From the NCBI RefSeq assembly GCF_000159995.1, contig NZ_GG700643.1, positions 530,145 to 594,144 of the forward strand: a stretch of 64,000 bases of DNA, in the 5' to 3' direction. The DNA comes from Alloprevotella tannerae ATCC 51259 (GTDB lineage Bacteria; Bacteroidota; Bacteroidia; Bacteroidales; Bacteroidaceae). The stretch's first letter is position 1, and the number at the start of each line of letters is the position of its first letter. Below the pieces are notes generated by a model. That model had not been told where the DNA came from. It ran no database searches and saw only the letters and a program-made list of their open reading frames with translations. Positions 44,535 to 52,470 of the stretch are shown in pieces. A program made the translations under genes and the position numbers.

Positions 44535-47132
44535 ATGAACAGGCTTTTATTCTCACTTCTCTTCTCTTTGATGGCACTCACCGCCTTTTCGCAACGCATC
44601 GAAGGCACGATTACCGATGCGCGAACGGGAGAACGATTGGCTTTCGCCAATGTGTATTATGAGCGGGGCGCAACTACGCAATCGAATATCAATGGTGACT
44701 ACTTCATAGAGTTTAAACAACGCAAACTAACCGTTTCGTTGGTCGGCTATAAGACGCAAACTTTCCGGCTAACGGCTGCGCGGCGCTTAGACATTCGCTT
44801 GGAGCCATCAAGCGAAAACGAATTGGGAGAGGCGGTAGTCAAAGGGCGAAAAGATAAGTATTCGCGCAAGAATAACCCGGCCGTAGACTTGATGCGCAAG
44901 GTCATTGCGGCGAAGAAGGAAAGCGATCTTCGGCAGCACGACTATTATAGTTATGATAAGTATTCCAAGCTTACGTTCGCGCTCAACAATGTTAGCGATA
45001 AGATGTTCACAGAAGGGATACTCAAACGCTTTTCCGTATTGCAAGACAACGTAGAAACCTGCAACGAAACGGGTAAGCGCATTCTTCCCGTGTCAATCGA
45101 CGAGACGGTCTCTCAGGAAATCTACCGCCGCCAGCCCCGCTCGGAGAAAAGCATCGTGCAAGGCAAGCAAACGACGGGTTTTAATACGCTCTTCAATACG
45201 GGAGATTTGCTCACCGAGGTCTTAAATGATTGCTTCGCGGACGTAAATATATATGAGGACAACATACGCCTGCTCAAGTTGCAATTTATCAGCCCGCTCG
45301 GCGGCAATACGGCGATCAACTTCTACCGATATTTCATCGTCGACACACTGGATATGAACGGCGAAAAGACCATCGAACTCAACTTTACGCCCAACAATCC
45401 GCAAGACGTCGGCTTTAGCGGAGCTTTGTATATCGCCGCCGATTCTACCTATCGCGTAGTAAAGGCCGACTTAACCCTGCCCAAGAAGTCGGACGTCAAT
45501 TATGTCGACAACATGCGCATTATTCAAGACTTCAAACGCTTGGAGAGTGGCGAGCAGTTTCTTATTCGCGACGATATGATCGTCGAAATGCAAGTCGTTA
45601 GTTTCGTACAAGCCCTGATGGTGCGGAGGATTACGGAGAACAGCAATTTATCTTTCACAGCCTTGCCCGACAAAACGTTTAAGTTCAGAGGCGATAAGAT
45701 GACCGCAGCTAACGCTACGATTCGACCGGCAGAGTTTTGGCGGCAATATCGCGCCAACGATCCGATGAGCGAGTCGGAAGAACGCATGCAGGAAATAATG
45801 GGGCAGGTTGGCCAAGTCAAAGGTTTCCGCGGTATTCTTTGGGTAGCGAAAGCCTTTATCGAAAACTTCGTCGAGACCACCACCGATCCGAAAAAGGGCA
45901 GCAAGTTCGACGTCGGCCCTGTCAATACTACCTTTTCCTACAATTTTGTCGACGGTTTTCGCCTGCGAGCCGGCGGCCAGACTACGGCGAATCTGAATCC
46001 GCACCTCTTCTTCCGCGGTTACGTGGCCTATGGTTTCAAAGACCGCCGTGTGAAAGGATTGGGCGAAGTCACCTATTCACTTCTGCCCAAGGCTTATTTG
46101 CCGCGCGAGTTCCCGGTTAACAATCTGACGTTCACATATAATCATGACGTGATGGCGCCTTCCGACCGCTTTCTGCCGACGGATAAGGACAACGTCTTTA
46201 CCTCATTAAAGTGGACCAAGGTTAATCATATGCTCTACTACACCTATTTCCGCCTACTTTGGGATAGGGAGTGGGAAAACAACTTGCGCCTCAACGTCCG
46301 CCTCAACCACGAGAAAGATGAGCCCACGGCCGCCCTCTTTTATCAACCGCTCGACGGACGCGGGGCACCGAGCAACGACCCAAGTCGCTGGCTGCACCAT
46401 CTAACGACGACCGACCTCACGCTTTCACTCACCTTCCAGCCCGGCGCCACGTGGATGAACACGAAGCAGCGGCGCTATACGATCAACAAAGACGTGCCGG
46501 TCTTCTCCTTGTCGCACACCATCGGTCTGCGCGGCGTATTGGGGAGCGACTACACCTACAATTTCACAGAAGCAAGTATCTACAAGCGCTTCTGGTTAGG
46601 CTCGTGGGGAAAAATAGAGACGCGTTTGGCGGGCGGCGTGCAGTGGAATAAAGTGCCTTATCCGCTTTTGATTATGCCGCGGGCCAATTTGAGCTACATC
46701 TTGCAGACGAATATGTTCAATTTGATCAACAATATGGAATTTCTCAACGACCGCTACGCTTCCCTGATGCTCTCGTGGGATTTCAATGGTAAGATATTCA
46801 ATCGCATACCGCTCTTGAAGCACCTGAAATGGCGCGAATACATCGGCTGTAATATGCTTTGGGGCACATTAACTGATAAAAACAACCCCACACTGGCGCG
46901 CCACGCGTCGGATAACAAGCTGTTCTACTTCCCCGGCGAGTTCCAGCCCGATGGCAGCTTCCGTTATCTCTCCTCCGTGATGGACAAACGCACGCCCTAT
47001 ATCGAAGTATTTGCCGGCGTTCACAACATTTTCAAGATCCTTCACATCGAATACGTGCGCCGTCTGACGTATCTCAACATCCCGAAGCGCCACCAATGGG
47101 GCATCAGGGCTATGTTGCGCGTCACCTTCTAA
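44535..47132 (+). CDS. DUF5686 outer-membrane protein with carboxypeptidase-like regulatory domain
   Basis: An 865-residue outer-membrane protein. Signal peptide ends LTAFSQ. A CarboxypepD_reg-like beta-sandwich (about residues 22-100: IEGTITDARTGERLAFANV, GDYFIEFKQRKLTVSLVGYKTQ) is followed by the DUF5686 region and a C-terminal barrel with many amphipathic strands, ending RAMLRVTF with the terminal Phe. This is the layout of a common Bacteroidota family distantly like TonB-dependent receptors but lacking a plug and TonB box that I can see. Function is not established. A strong hairpin terminator follows. Confidence 0.87.
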   Translation: MNRLLFSLLFSLMALTAFSQRIEGTITDARTGERLAFANVYYERGATTQSNINGDYFIEFKQRKLTVSLVGYKTQTFRLTAARRLDIRLEPSSENELGEAVVKGRKDKYSRKNNPAVDLMRKVIAAKKESDLRQHDYYSYDKYSKLTFALNNVSDKMFTEGILKRFSVLQDNVETCNETGKRILPVSIDETVSQEIYRRQPRSEKSIVQGKQTTGFNTLFNTGDLLTEVLNDCFADVNIYEDNIRLLKLQFISPLGGNTAINFYRYFIVDTLDMNGEKTIELNFTPNNPQDVGFSGALYIAADSTYRVVKADLTLPKKSDVNYVDNMRIIQDFKRLESGEQFLIRDDMIVEMQVVSFVQALMVRRITENSNLSFTALPDKTFKFRGDKMTAANATIRPAEFWRQYRANDPMSESEERMQEIMGQVGQVKGFRGILWVAKAFIENFVETTTDPKKGSKFDVGPVNTTFSYNFVDGFRLRAGGQTTANLNPHLFFRGYVAYGFKDRRVKGLGEVTYSLLPKAYLPREFPVNNLTFTYNHDVMAPSDRFLPTDKDNVFTSLKWTKVNHMLYYTYFRLLWDREWENNLRLNVRLNHEKDEPTAALFYQPLDGRGAPSNDPSRWLHHLTTTDLTLSLTFQPGATWMNTKQRRYTINKDVPVFSLSHTIGLRGVLGSDYTYNFTEASIYKRFWLGSWGKIETRLAGGVQWNKVPYPLLIMPRANLSYILQTNMFNLINNMEFLNDRYASLMLSWDFNGKIFNRIPLLKHLKWREYIGCNMLWGTLTDKNNPTLARHASDNKLFYFPGEFQPDGSFRYLSSVMDKRTPYIEVFAGVHNIFKILHIEYVRRLTYLNIPKRHQWGIRAMLRVTF

Positions 47133-47169
47133 GACATTTTGCGCCGTCCGCACACATTATATATATAGG

Positions 47170-47215
47170 CACCGCCCGCTACGCTTTCTCATCTGCGTAG
47201 CGGGCGGTGTAAGTT
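47170..47215 (+). terminator. Terminator after DUF5686 gene
   Basis: Fifteen-base stem CACCGCCCGCTACGC / GCGTAGCGGGCGGTG, followed by TAAGTTTTG. Confidence 0.85.
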
Positions 47216-47326
47216 TTGGCGGATAAGCGCCGGCGGGGCCTCTTGCTATGCGGCCTTCTGCCTTGCGGCGCAAAGGGCTTCAGCACCTTACCCCCAAAGC
47301 CCATAAGCGGGCGGCGAGGGGCGGAT

Positions 47327-48652
47327 TTAGTCGACGACTTCTCCCAAAAGCGTGGCCGACGAACTGCCTGTCACGCGAACACGTATGAATTCGCCGGGAT
47401 GATGATTGCCGCGGTCGAAGATCACTACCTTGTTCTGCTCCGTGCGTCCGAAGAGTTGATCCCGACTGCGCTTACTCGTGCCTTCAATCAAGACTTCGTA
47501 GACCTTACCCTCGCAGCGGCGGTTGGCTTCCGCACTCTTGCGGTTTTGCAGAGCTATGAGCTCTTCCAAACGCTCTACCTTTACGGCCTCCGAAATGTCG
47601 TCTGGCAGATGCTTGCTCGCGTAGGTGCCCGGGCGCTCACTATATTTGAACATAAAAGCACTGTCGTAGCCCACTTCTTCCATCAAGCTCAAACTCTCTT
47701 GATGGTCTTCCGGCGTCTCCGAGCAGTAGCCCACGAAGATGTCAGTCGACAAGCCGCATTCGGGCACTATCCTACGAATGGCGGCCACGCGATCCAGATA
47801 CCACTCGCGTGTATATTTGCGGTTCATTAACTTCAAAATGCGATTACTACCGCTCTGTACGGGCAGGTGAATGTGGCGACACACGTTAGGTTCTTCCGCT
47901 ATGACGTGGAGCGTCTCGTCGCTCATATCCTTCGGGTGGGGCGTCACGAAGCGAATGCGCATATCCGGAAAGGCGCGCGCCACGCGGCGGAGCAAGCCGG
48001 GAAAGTTTACGGCTTCCGACTGCTCATCTGCTTGCCAACAATAGCTGTTGACGTTTTGCCCAAGCAGGGTTACTTCCTTAAAATGTTTGTCGTGCAGGTC
48101 GGCCACTTCGCGCAAAATGCTCTCCACGTCTCGACTGCGTTCTCGGCCGCGCGTATACGGCACGATGCAATAGTGGCAGAAATTGTTGCAACCGCGCATG
48201 ATGCTCACAAAGCCCGAGAGCTTGCTGCCGCAGACCCGTTCGGGCACTACGTCGCGATAAGTTTCGCTCGTCGAAAGCTCAATATTCATCGCCTTATGTC
48301 CCGCTTCCGCTTGCGCGATCAAGTCCGGCAAACTCAGATAAGCGTCGGGACCGGCCACGAGGTCGGCGTGGTGATCGTGGAGGAGGCCTTCTTTTACGCG
48401 TTCGGCCATACAGCCCAAGACGCCGATAATCAGTCGGCGCCCGTGCTTGCGCAGCGCGTGGAGCGCGTCCAAGCGGTGAATGATGCGCTGCTCTGCATTG
48501 TCGCGCACACTGCAAGTATTGAGAAATACGGCGTCAGCTTCGTCGAGGTTCTCCGTAGGCTCGTAGCCCGCCATTTTCATGACGCTCGCCACGACCTCGC
48601 TATCGGCCACGTTCATCTGGCAACCATATGTTTCTATCAGAAGATGCTTCAT
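47327..48652 (-). CDS. miaB: tRNA-2-methylthio-N6-dimethylallyladenosine synthase MiaB
   Basis: A 441-residue radical-SAM methylthiotransferase that modifies A37 of tRNAs. The N-terminal UPF0004 domain supplies three cluster cysteines (Cys11 in TYGCQMNVADSE, Cys47, Cys81). The radical-SAM cluster motif is CNNFCHYC (Cys156, Cys160, Cys163), followed by PYTRGRERSR and LLGQNVNSY. The C-terminal TRAM domain contains CEGKVYEVLIEG. I use the ATG at 48652 because the earlier start adds 17 residues overlapping the -7 box. Confidence 0.95.
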   Translation of the reverse strand: MKHLLIETYGCQMNVADSEVVASVMKMAGYEPTENLDEADAVFLNTCSVRDNAEQRIIHRLDALHALRKHGRRLIIGVLGCMAERVKEGLLHDHHADLVAGPDAYLSLPDLIAQAEAGHKAMNIELSTSETYRDVVPERVCGSKLSGFVSIMRGCNNFCHYCIVPYTRGRERSRDVESILREVADLHDKHFKEVTLLGQNVNSYCWQADEQSEAVNFPGLLRRVARAFPDMRIRFVTPHPKDMSDETLHVIAEEPNVCRHIHLPVQSGSNRILKLMNRKYTREWYLDRVAAIRRIVPECGLSTDIFVGYCSETPEDHQESLSLMEEVGYDSAFMFKYSERPGTYASKHLPDDISEAVKVERLEELIALQNRKSAEANRRCEGKVYEVLIEGTSKRSRDQLFGRTEQNKVVIFDRGNHHPGEFIRVRVTGSSSATLLGEVVD

Positions 48653-48672
48653 TGTCTTTTTATTTGGGGCTG

Positions 48673-48680
48673 CAAAGTTA
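48673..48680 (-). promoter_or_regulatory. -7 box of miaB
   Basis: TAACTTTG on the minus strand, 20 nt before the miaB start codon. Confidence 0.5.
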
Positions 48681-48820
48681 ATGAAAACGACTGACTTAGC
48701 CACCTCCTTTGCGTCCCTTTCGCCGCGCCGGCTACCGACGAGCTACTTCTGCTCGGGCTTCCCGTAGGCCTGCGGGGTGTTTCCTCTCAGGCGGCGAGCG
48801 GCGGCAGCGCAGCCTTTTTT

Positions 48821-48904
48821 CGTTTGCCGGCAGCAAACCATCGTTTGGTGGCAGCAAACTATCGTTTGGTGGTAGCATACCATCGTTTGGCGGCAGCAAA
48901 CGAT
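48821..48904 (+). repeat. Four tandem 21-bp units of the CGTTTGGYGGCAGCAAAC family
   Basis: Units start at 48821, 48842, 48863 and 48884 (for example CGTTTGGTGGCAGCAAAC plus TAT). They are the reverse complement of the array at 12949-13032. It lies in the divergent gap between miaB and the HU genes. The rest of 48905-49330 shows no gene I can support. Confidence 0.85.
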
Positions 48905-49333
48905 GGGCCGATGGGTTCGCCGCCTGCGTTGGCCCATCGTAGCACAACTCTTATACTACGGTCTTCGCATCGGAGTCGGACGCCGGCAGCCACTCCCGCA
49001 TCGGCCGCGTTCGCGGGCTTGCACTTCGGCGGCGGAAGGGGACGCAAAGGGCCGTAAAGGCTTGACCGGCAAGCGCAATACGGCCGCAGCAGCCTTTTTA
49101 TCTCCGCTTTTACCGCCGCAAACGTCCGAAGCGTACGACTAAAAAGTGGAAGCGACGAAGAAATATTTAACACATATTGGCTAACGAAGAAAGACAGTGT
49201 CAAATAATGTCGCGTTTTATGTCGTCCTTTGCACTGTCAAAAGGAAATCAGAATCGATCTAACGAAGGCCCGGCCGGCAATTCCTGCGACGCAATCAATG
49301 AGTTACTAACCTCTAATCAATTTCATTAAAACT

Positions 49334-49732
49334 ATGCTGAAGTATAAATTAGTGAGCCGCGCGAACCCGCGCAAACGAAATGAAAAACAATTTTACGCCC
49401 AACTGACCGGCGTGCAAACCATCAAGCGTTGCGACTTCCTGAGTCTGCTCGAAAAGCGCTCGTCGATGTCCTCGGCCGACGTAAAAAGCTTCCTCGATGC
49501 CCTCGAGTTTGAACTGATGCACCGCTTGGCCAACGGCATAAGCATTCGCTTGGGCGACCTCGGCTCTTTTCGCGCCACGATCCGAAGCGTCGGCGCAGTG
49601 AACAAAAAGGATTACGACCAACGAAAGTACATCAAAGGCGTCAACGTGCGCTTCCGCCCATCGGCTAAATGGATGCGCGAGAAGAGCAAGACCGGAGAAC
49701 TCATCAGTTTTGAAACGGTGGGCAAGGCTTAA
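49334..49732 (+). CDS. HU-family DNA-binding protein (Bacteroidales histone-like type)
   Basis: A 132-residue HU/IHF-fold protein of the Bacteroidales-specific longer type. N-terminal KLVSRANPRKRNEKQFYAQL is the family's lead strand; the HU core follows (SSADVKSFLDALEFELMHRL, IRLGDLGSFRATIRS), with a basic arm region (KYIKGVNVRFRPS). Such HU forms often sit at the head of small lysis-like modules in Bacteroidota. A second, diverged HU gene follows 80 nt later. Confidence 0.88.
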   Translation: MLKYKLVSRANPRKRNEKQFYAQLTGVQTIKRCDFLSLLEKRSSMSSADVKSFLDALEFELMHRLANGISIRLGDLGSFRATIRSVGAVNKKDYDQRKYIKGVNVRFRPSAKWMREKSKTGELISFETVGKA

Positions 49733-49812
49733 CGCTAACCAACTTTCGCGGCGTGCTGAAGAGTGGGCGCCGCTCATAAACAACTTAAATCTGTAAAATA
49801 ACATTGAAGATT

Positions 49813-50238
49813 ATGCTTTATTATTTAGTATCACGTAGAAATCCGCTGAAGCGGGAAGAAATAAAATGGTATGCACAGCCCGTGCGTGTAAGACCGATCG
49901 AACTGCAAACTTTGGCTACGGACATCGAAAGCCGAACGACGCTGAGCCGCGCCGACGTAAAGGGGCTGCTCGATGCGGTGGAGCACGAACTCATCGCGCA
50001 ACTGGCGGCCGGAAACCGCGTGGCGCTGGGCGATTTGGGCTCTTTCAAACTCAAAATCCGCAGCAGAGGCGAAAAGGAAAAAAAGAAATTCACACCGAAA
50101 AACATCCTCGGCACGCGCGTACTCTTTCGTTGCAGCACGAAGTTGCGCCACTACTTTTCGCTGCAAGGCGGCAGTGTGCGCCTGATGCAGGTAAAGAGCG
50201 AAAAGGACCAGACGCCCGCACCGAAAAGCGGACAATAA
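49813..50238 (+). CDS. HU-family DNA-binding protein, second paralogue
   Basis: A 141-residue paralogue of the preceding HU protein, sharing YLVSRRNPLKREEIKWYAQ, SRADVKGLLDAVEHELI, and VALGDLGSFKLKIRSRG. It has a longer charged C-terminal tail. I use the ATG at 49813 rather than the in-frame TTG at 49804, to match the start of the first copy. It likely arose by tandem duplication followed by divergence. Confidence 0.87.
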   Translation: MLYYLVSRRNPLKREEIKWYAQPVRVRPIELQTLATDIESRTTLSRADVKGLLDAVEHELIAQLAAGNRVALGDLGSFKLKIRSRGEKEKKKFTPKNILGTRVLFRCSTKLRHYFSLQGGSVRLMQVKSEKDQTPAPKSGQ

Positions 50239-50326
50239 TCACCCCTAACGCTATGCTCGCCCTCCGGAATCGCAGCCGGAGGGCGGGTAAACTAACCGAA
50301 ATCGTTTTTATCTAAACCTTACAACA

Positions 50327-50569
50327 ATGAAACATCAACCTTCTACAAACGCTAACCGAAAATCGCGCTCGCGCGGTGAGACGATCTCGGCCTTCGTCTT
50401 GATTTCGGCCGGCATCTTGCTGGCTGTGGCGGGCTTCATCACGCCGCCGCTGGGCGAAATCTCCGACTCGGTCTTGTGGTTTTTCGCGCAGTGTCTGCTC
50501 TATGCGGGCAGCGTGTTTGGCTTGCGGGCCTACGTCGACCGGAAGTTGGCCGACGTGCTGAAAGATTAA
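50327..50569 (+). CDS. Small two-TM membrane protein, holin-like
   Basis: An 80-residue protein with a basic N-terminus (NRKSRSRGET), two hydrophobic segments (about residues 21-41 and 50-68) joined by a short PPLGEISDS turn, and a charged tail (DRKLADVLKD). Size, two TM helices and position directly before a muramidase fit a class II-type holin. No family motif confirms it, so the role rests on context. Confidence 0.6.
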   Translation: MKHQPSTNANRKSRSRGETISAFVLISAGILLAVAGFITPPLGEISDSVLWFFAQCLLYAGSVFGLRAYVDRKLADVLKD

Positions 50570-50619
50570 GCCGCAAGCGGCAAGTTTTCTTTATCTAACC
50601 TTAAAATGAAACAACAATT

Positions 50620-51150
50620 ATGGCAGAATTTGCACTTTTTGCGCCCCGACTCCTGAAGTGGGAGCGGGGCTTTTCCTTCGACGCAGCCGATAGCGGAGGC
50701 GCTACGAAAGATGGCGTGACGCTGCGCACTTTTGCGGCTTATTGCCGAAAAAAACATTGGCCCGAACCGGGCATCGATCAGCTCTTGGCGCTCACGGCGC
50801 TGCAATGGACGGAGATCATGCGCGACTATTGGGATCGCTGCCGGGCCGACAACTGGCGGGATCAGCGCTTGGCCGACTTTGTGGTCGATTGGTATATCAA
50901 TGCGGGGCGACCGGCGATTCTTTCTCTGCAATGGGCGGCGCACGTTCAGGCGGACGGCATCGTGGGGAGCAAGACGCTGCGCGCAGTGAATAAGGCGCCA
51001 AGCGTCAAACTCCTGCAAACGTTGCTCGTAGCGCGAAAGGCGTTTTACATCAACTTGGTGCGCCGACGGCCGGACCAGCGCCGCTTCTTGCGCGGCTGGC
51101 TTAACCGAACGGAAGATATGGCAAGAGGAGTGAGAAAGGAGGAGGCATGA
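50620..51150 (+). CDS. GH108 N-acetylmuramidase (endolysin-like)
   Basis: A 176-residue peptidoglycan muramidase. The GH108 lysozyme motif is visible at LLKWERGFSFDAADSGGAT, with the catalytic Glu in WERGF, followed by KDGVTLRTFAAY. The C-terminal half matches the PG_binding_3 domain that accompanies GH108 (VVDWYINAGRPAILSLQ, ADGIVGSKTLRAVN). No signal peptide is visible, consistent with release by a holin. Its stop overlaps the start of the spanin-like gene (ATGA). Confidence 0.88.
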   Translation: MAEFALFAPRLLKWERGFSFDAADSGGATKDGVTLRTFAAYCRKKHWPEPGIDQLLALTALQWTEIMRDYWDRCRADNWRDQRLADFVVDWYINAGRPAILSLQWAAHVQADGIVGSKTLRAVNKAPSVKLLQTLLVARKAFYINLVRRRPDQRRFLRGWLNRTEDMARGVRKEEA

Positions 51151-51659
51151 AGGGATATATAGCTTTTGTATCGAAGATTATCGGACTTTTGCAGCGCTTG
51201 ATTGGGCGGCGCCGACGGCCGTTGCGCTTGGGGCATTCGCGCTTGGGAGCAAAATGGGCCATCGGCTTGTTGCTCTGCTTGCTGTGCGGGGCTTGCTCGA
51301 CGCATCGGCGAACTACGGAGGTGCAAATCAAACGTGAGGAGACGAAGGCGGCGCACGAGCGCTTGGTTTTCGATTCGATACGCGTCAGAGATACGCTCTT
51401 GGTGCGCACGGAGCGAGATACGGTGCGCGTGGAGCGACACGTACATTATGAACATGCCGTCAGGCAAAGGCTGAGAGATACACTGGTGGTGATGCGTACG
51501 GATACGGTGCGCCTGCAAACGGTCAGCGCACCGCCAAAATCGCCGGGTCGGCGCTTATTTTCAAGGTGGCTGCGCACGATATGGGGCACGGTCATCGCGC
51601 TTTTGGCCCTCGGCATTCTGTGGTCTACCTTGCGCCGCGCCGTGAGGCGTCCGATCTAA
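51147..51659 (+). CDS. Spanin-like lipoprotein with C-terminal transmembrane helix
   Basis: A 170-residue protein. Residues ~36-50 form a lipoprotein signal ending LLCGAC (Cys50). The middle is strongly charged with repeated RDTL-V-RT-DTV patterns (residues ~80-125) and likely helical or extended. Residues ~144-161 (TIWGTVIALLALGILWS) form a C-terminal TM helix. A lipidated N-terminus plus a C-terminal TM is the layout of a unimolecular spanin, which links outer and inner membranes during phage lysis. The N-terminal region before the signal is longer than usual, so the start may lie further in. Overlaps the endolysin gene by 4 nt. Confidence 0.65.
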   Translation: MKGYIAFVSKIIGLLQRLIGRRRRPLRLGHSRLGAKWAIGLLLCLLCGACSTHRRTTEVQIKREETKAAHERLVFDSIRVRDTLLVRTERDTVRVERHVHYEHAVRQRLRDTLVVMRTDTVRLQTVSAPPKSPGRRLFSRWLRTIWGTVIALLALGILWSTLRRAVRRPI

Positions 51660-51718
51660 GCTAAACCGAAAGGCTGCGACGAAAAATGCGCCTCGTCTGC
51701 TTGCTTTTTCATACGATA

Positions 51719-51746
51719 AATCCCCGACTTGCAGGTCGGGGATTTG
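51719..51746. terminator. Bidirectional terminator between lysis cassette and CYTH gene
   Basis: Near-perfect palindrome AAATCCCCGAC / GTCGGGGATTT with a short loop, between two convergent genes. Confidence 0.85.
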
Positions 51747-51819
51747 TCGTATAATATTACTGCTCCACCAAATAAGTGGGCGGAGTGGGGAAGTAAACTG
51801 CAAGGCGCTCCGAGGGCGT

Positions 51820-52287
51820 CTACCAGTTTTTATATGGGTTGCGGCGCAATTGGGAATTGTAGTAACGGGCTTCACCCGTCACTTCTTGACCCAAGAAATC
51901 AGGCTTGAGATAAGGCTCATCGGGCGAATGTAGCTCGATTTCTGCAACAACGAGGCCTTCATTTTCGCCCAAAAACTCGTCAACTTCGATGGTGTGCTTT
52001 CCGTTTGGGATGAGCCAGCGTACTTTCTCAACCAAGCCGGGTTCGCAAAGAAACAAGAGCGCTAAGGCTTCGTTCTCGGTAATTTCCTTCTCAAACTCGA
52101 AGCGCGAAAGTCCGCCGTCGAGCGATGGGCCTTTGATCGTCAGAAAGCCTTTCTCACCGCAGAGCCGCACGCGTACCGTCCGGTCGCCACCGCTGCAAAT
52201 GTAGCCTTGACGAATCGTGTAGTGGGACGTGGCAAAGTCCTTGTAAGGCCCCACCACAAGAAACTTCCGCTCTATCTCCTGCGCCAT
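51820..52287 (-). CDS. CYTH-domain triphosphate tunnel metalloenzyme
   Basis: A 155-residue single-domain CYTH protein. The hallmark EIERK sits at residues 4-8, followed by the tunnel strands (IRQGYICSGGDRTVRVRLCG, GFLTIKGPSLDGGLSRFEFE) and VVAEIELHSPDEPY at the C-terminal side. Small bacterial members hydrolyse tripolyphosphate or act as thiamine-triphosphatase-like or adenylate cyclase class IV enzymes; specificity cannot be told. A 47-aa membrane protein gene lies directly upstream, 3 nt away. Confidence 0.9.
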   Translation of the reverse strand: MAQEIERKFLVVGPYKDFATSHYTIRQGYICSGGDRTVRVRLCGEKGFLTIKGPSLDGGLSRFEFEKEITENEALALLFLCEPGLVEKVRWLIPNGKHTIEVDEFLGENEGLVVAEIELHSPDEPYLKPDFLGQEVTGEARYYNSQLRRNPYKNW

Positions 52288-52290
52288 CGT

Positions 52291-52434
52291 TTAACTGAAA
52301 AGCCAGTAATAGAGGATCAAAATCAGAACGACCAAGGAGATAAGTCCGAAGAAAATCCCGTTGATCACGCGCCGGGCTTGGTGAGCGGCCTTGCGGTCGC
52401 GCTCAATCTTTCTCATTTTACTCTTTTCGCTCAT
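52291..52434 (-). CDS. 47-aa single-TM membrane protein
   Basis: Not noted by longer-ORF searches: an ATG at 52432-52434 opens a 47-codon frame ending at 52291. The first half is strongly basic and charged (KMRKIERDRKAAHQARR). The second half is one hydrophobic helix (about residues 25-46). It lies between prfB and the CYTH gene on the same strand, with gaps of 36 nt upstream and 3 nt downstream, so all three may be cotranscribed. Function unknown; perhaps anchors or regulates the CYTH enzyme. Confidence 0.7.
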   Translation of the reverse strand: MSEKSKMRKIERDRKAAHQARRVINGIFFGLISLVVLILILYYWLFS

Positions 52435-52470
52435 AATTCGTAATGTTTTTCAAAGTGTTGGTAATGAATT

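Noticed and set aside
49334-51659. Intact prophage
   Set aside because: Only lysis-like and HU genes are present; no integrase, capsid, portal, tail or replication genes, and flanks are housekeeping genes.
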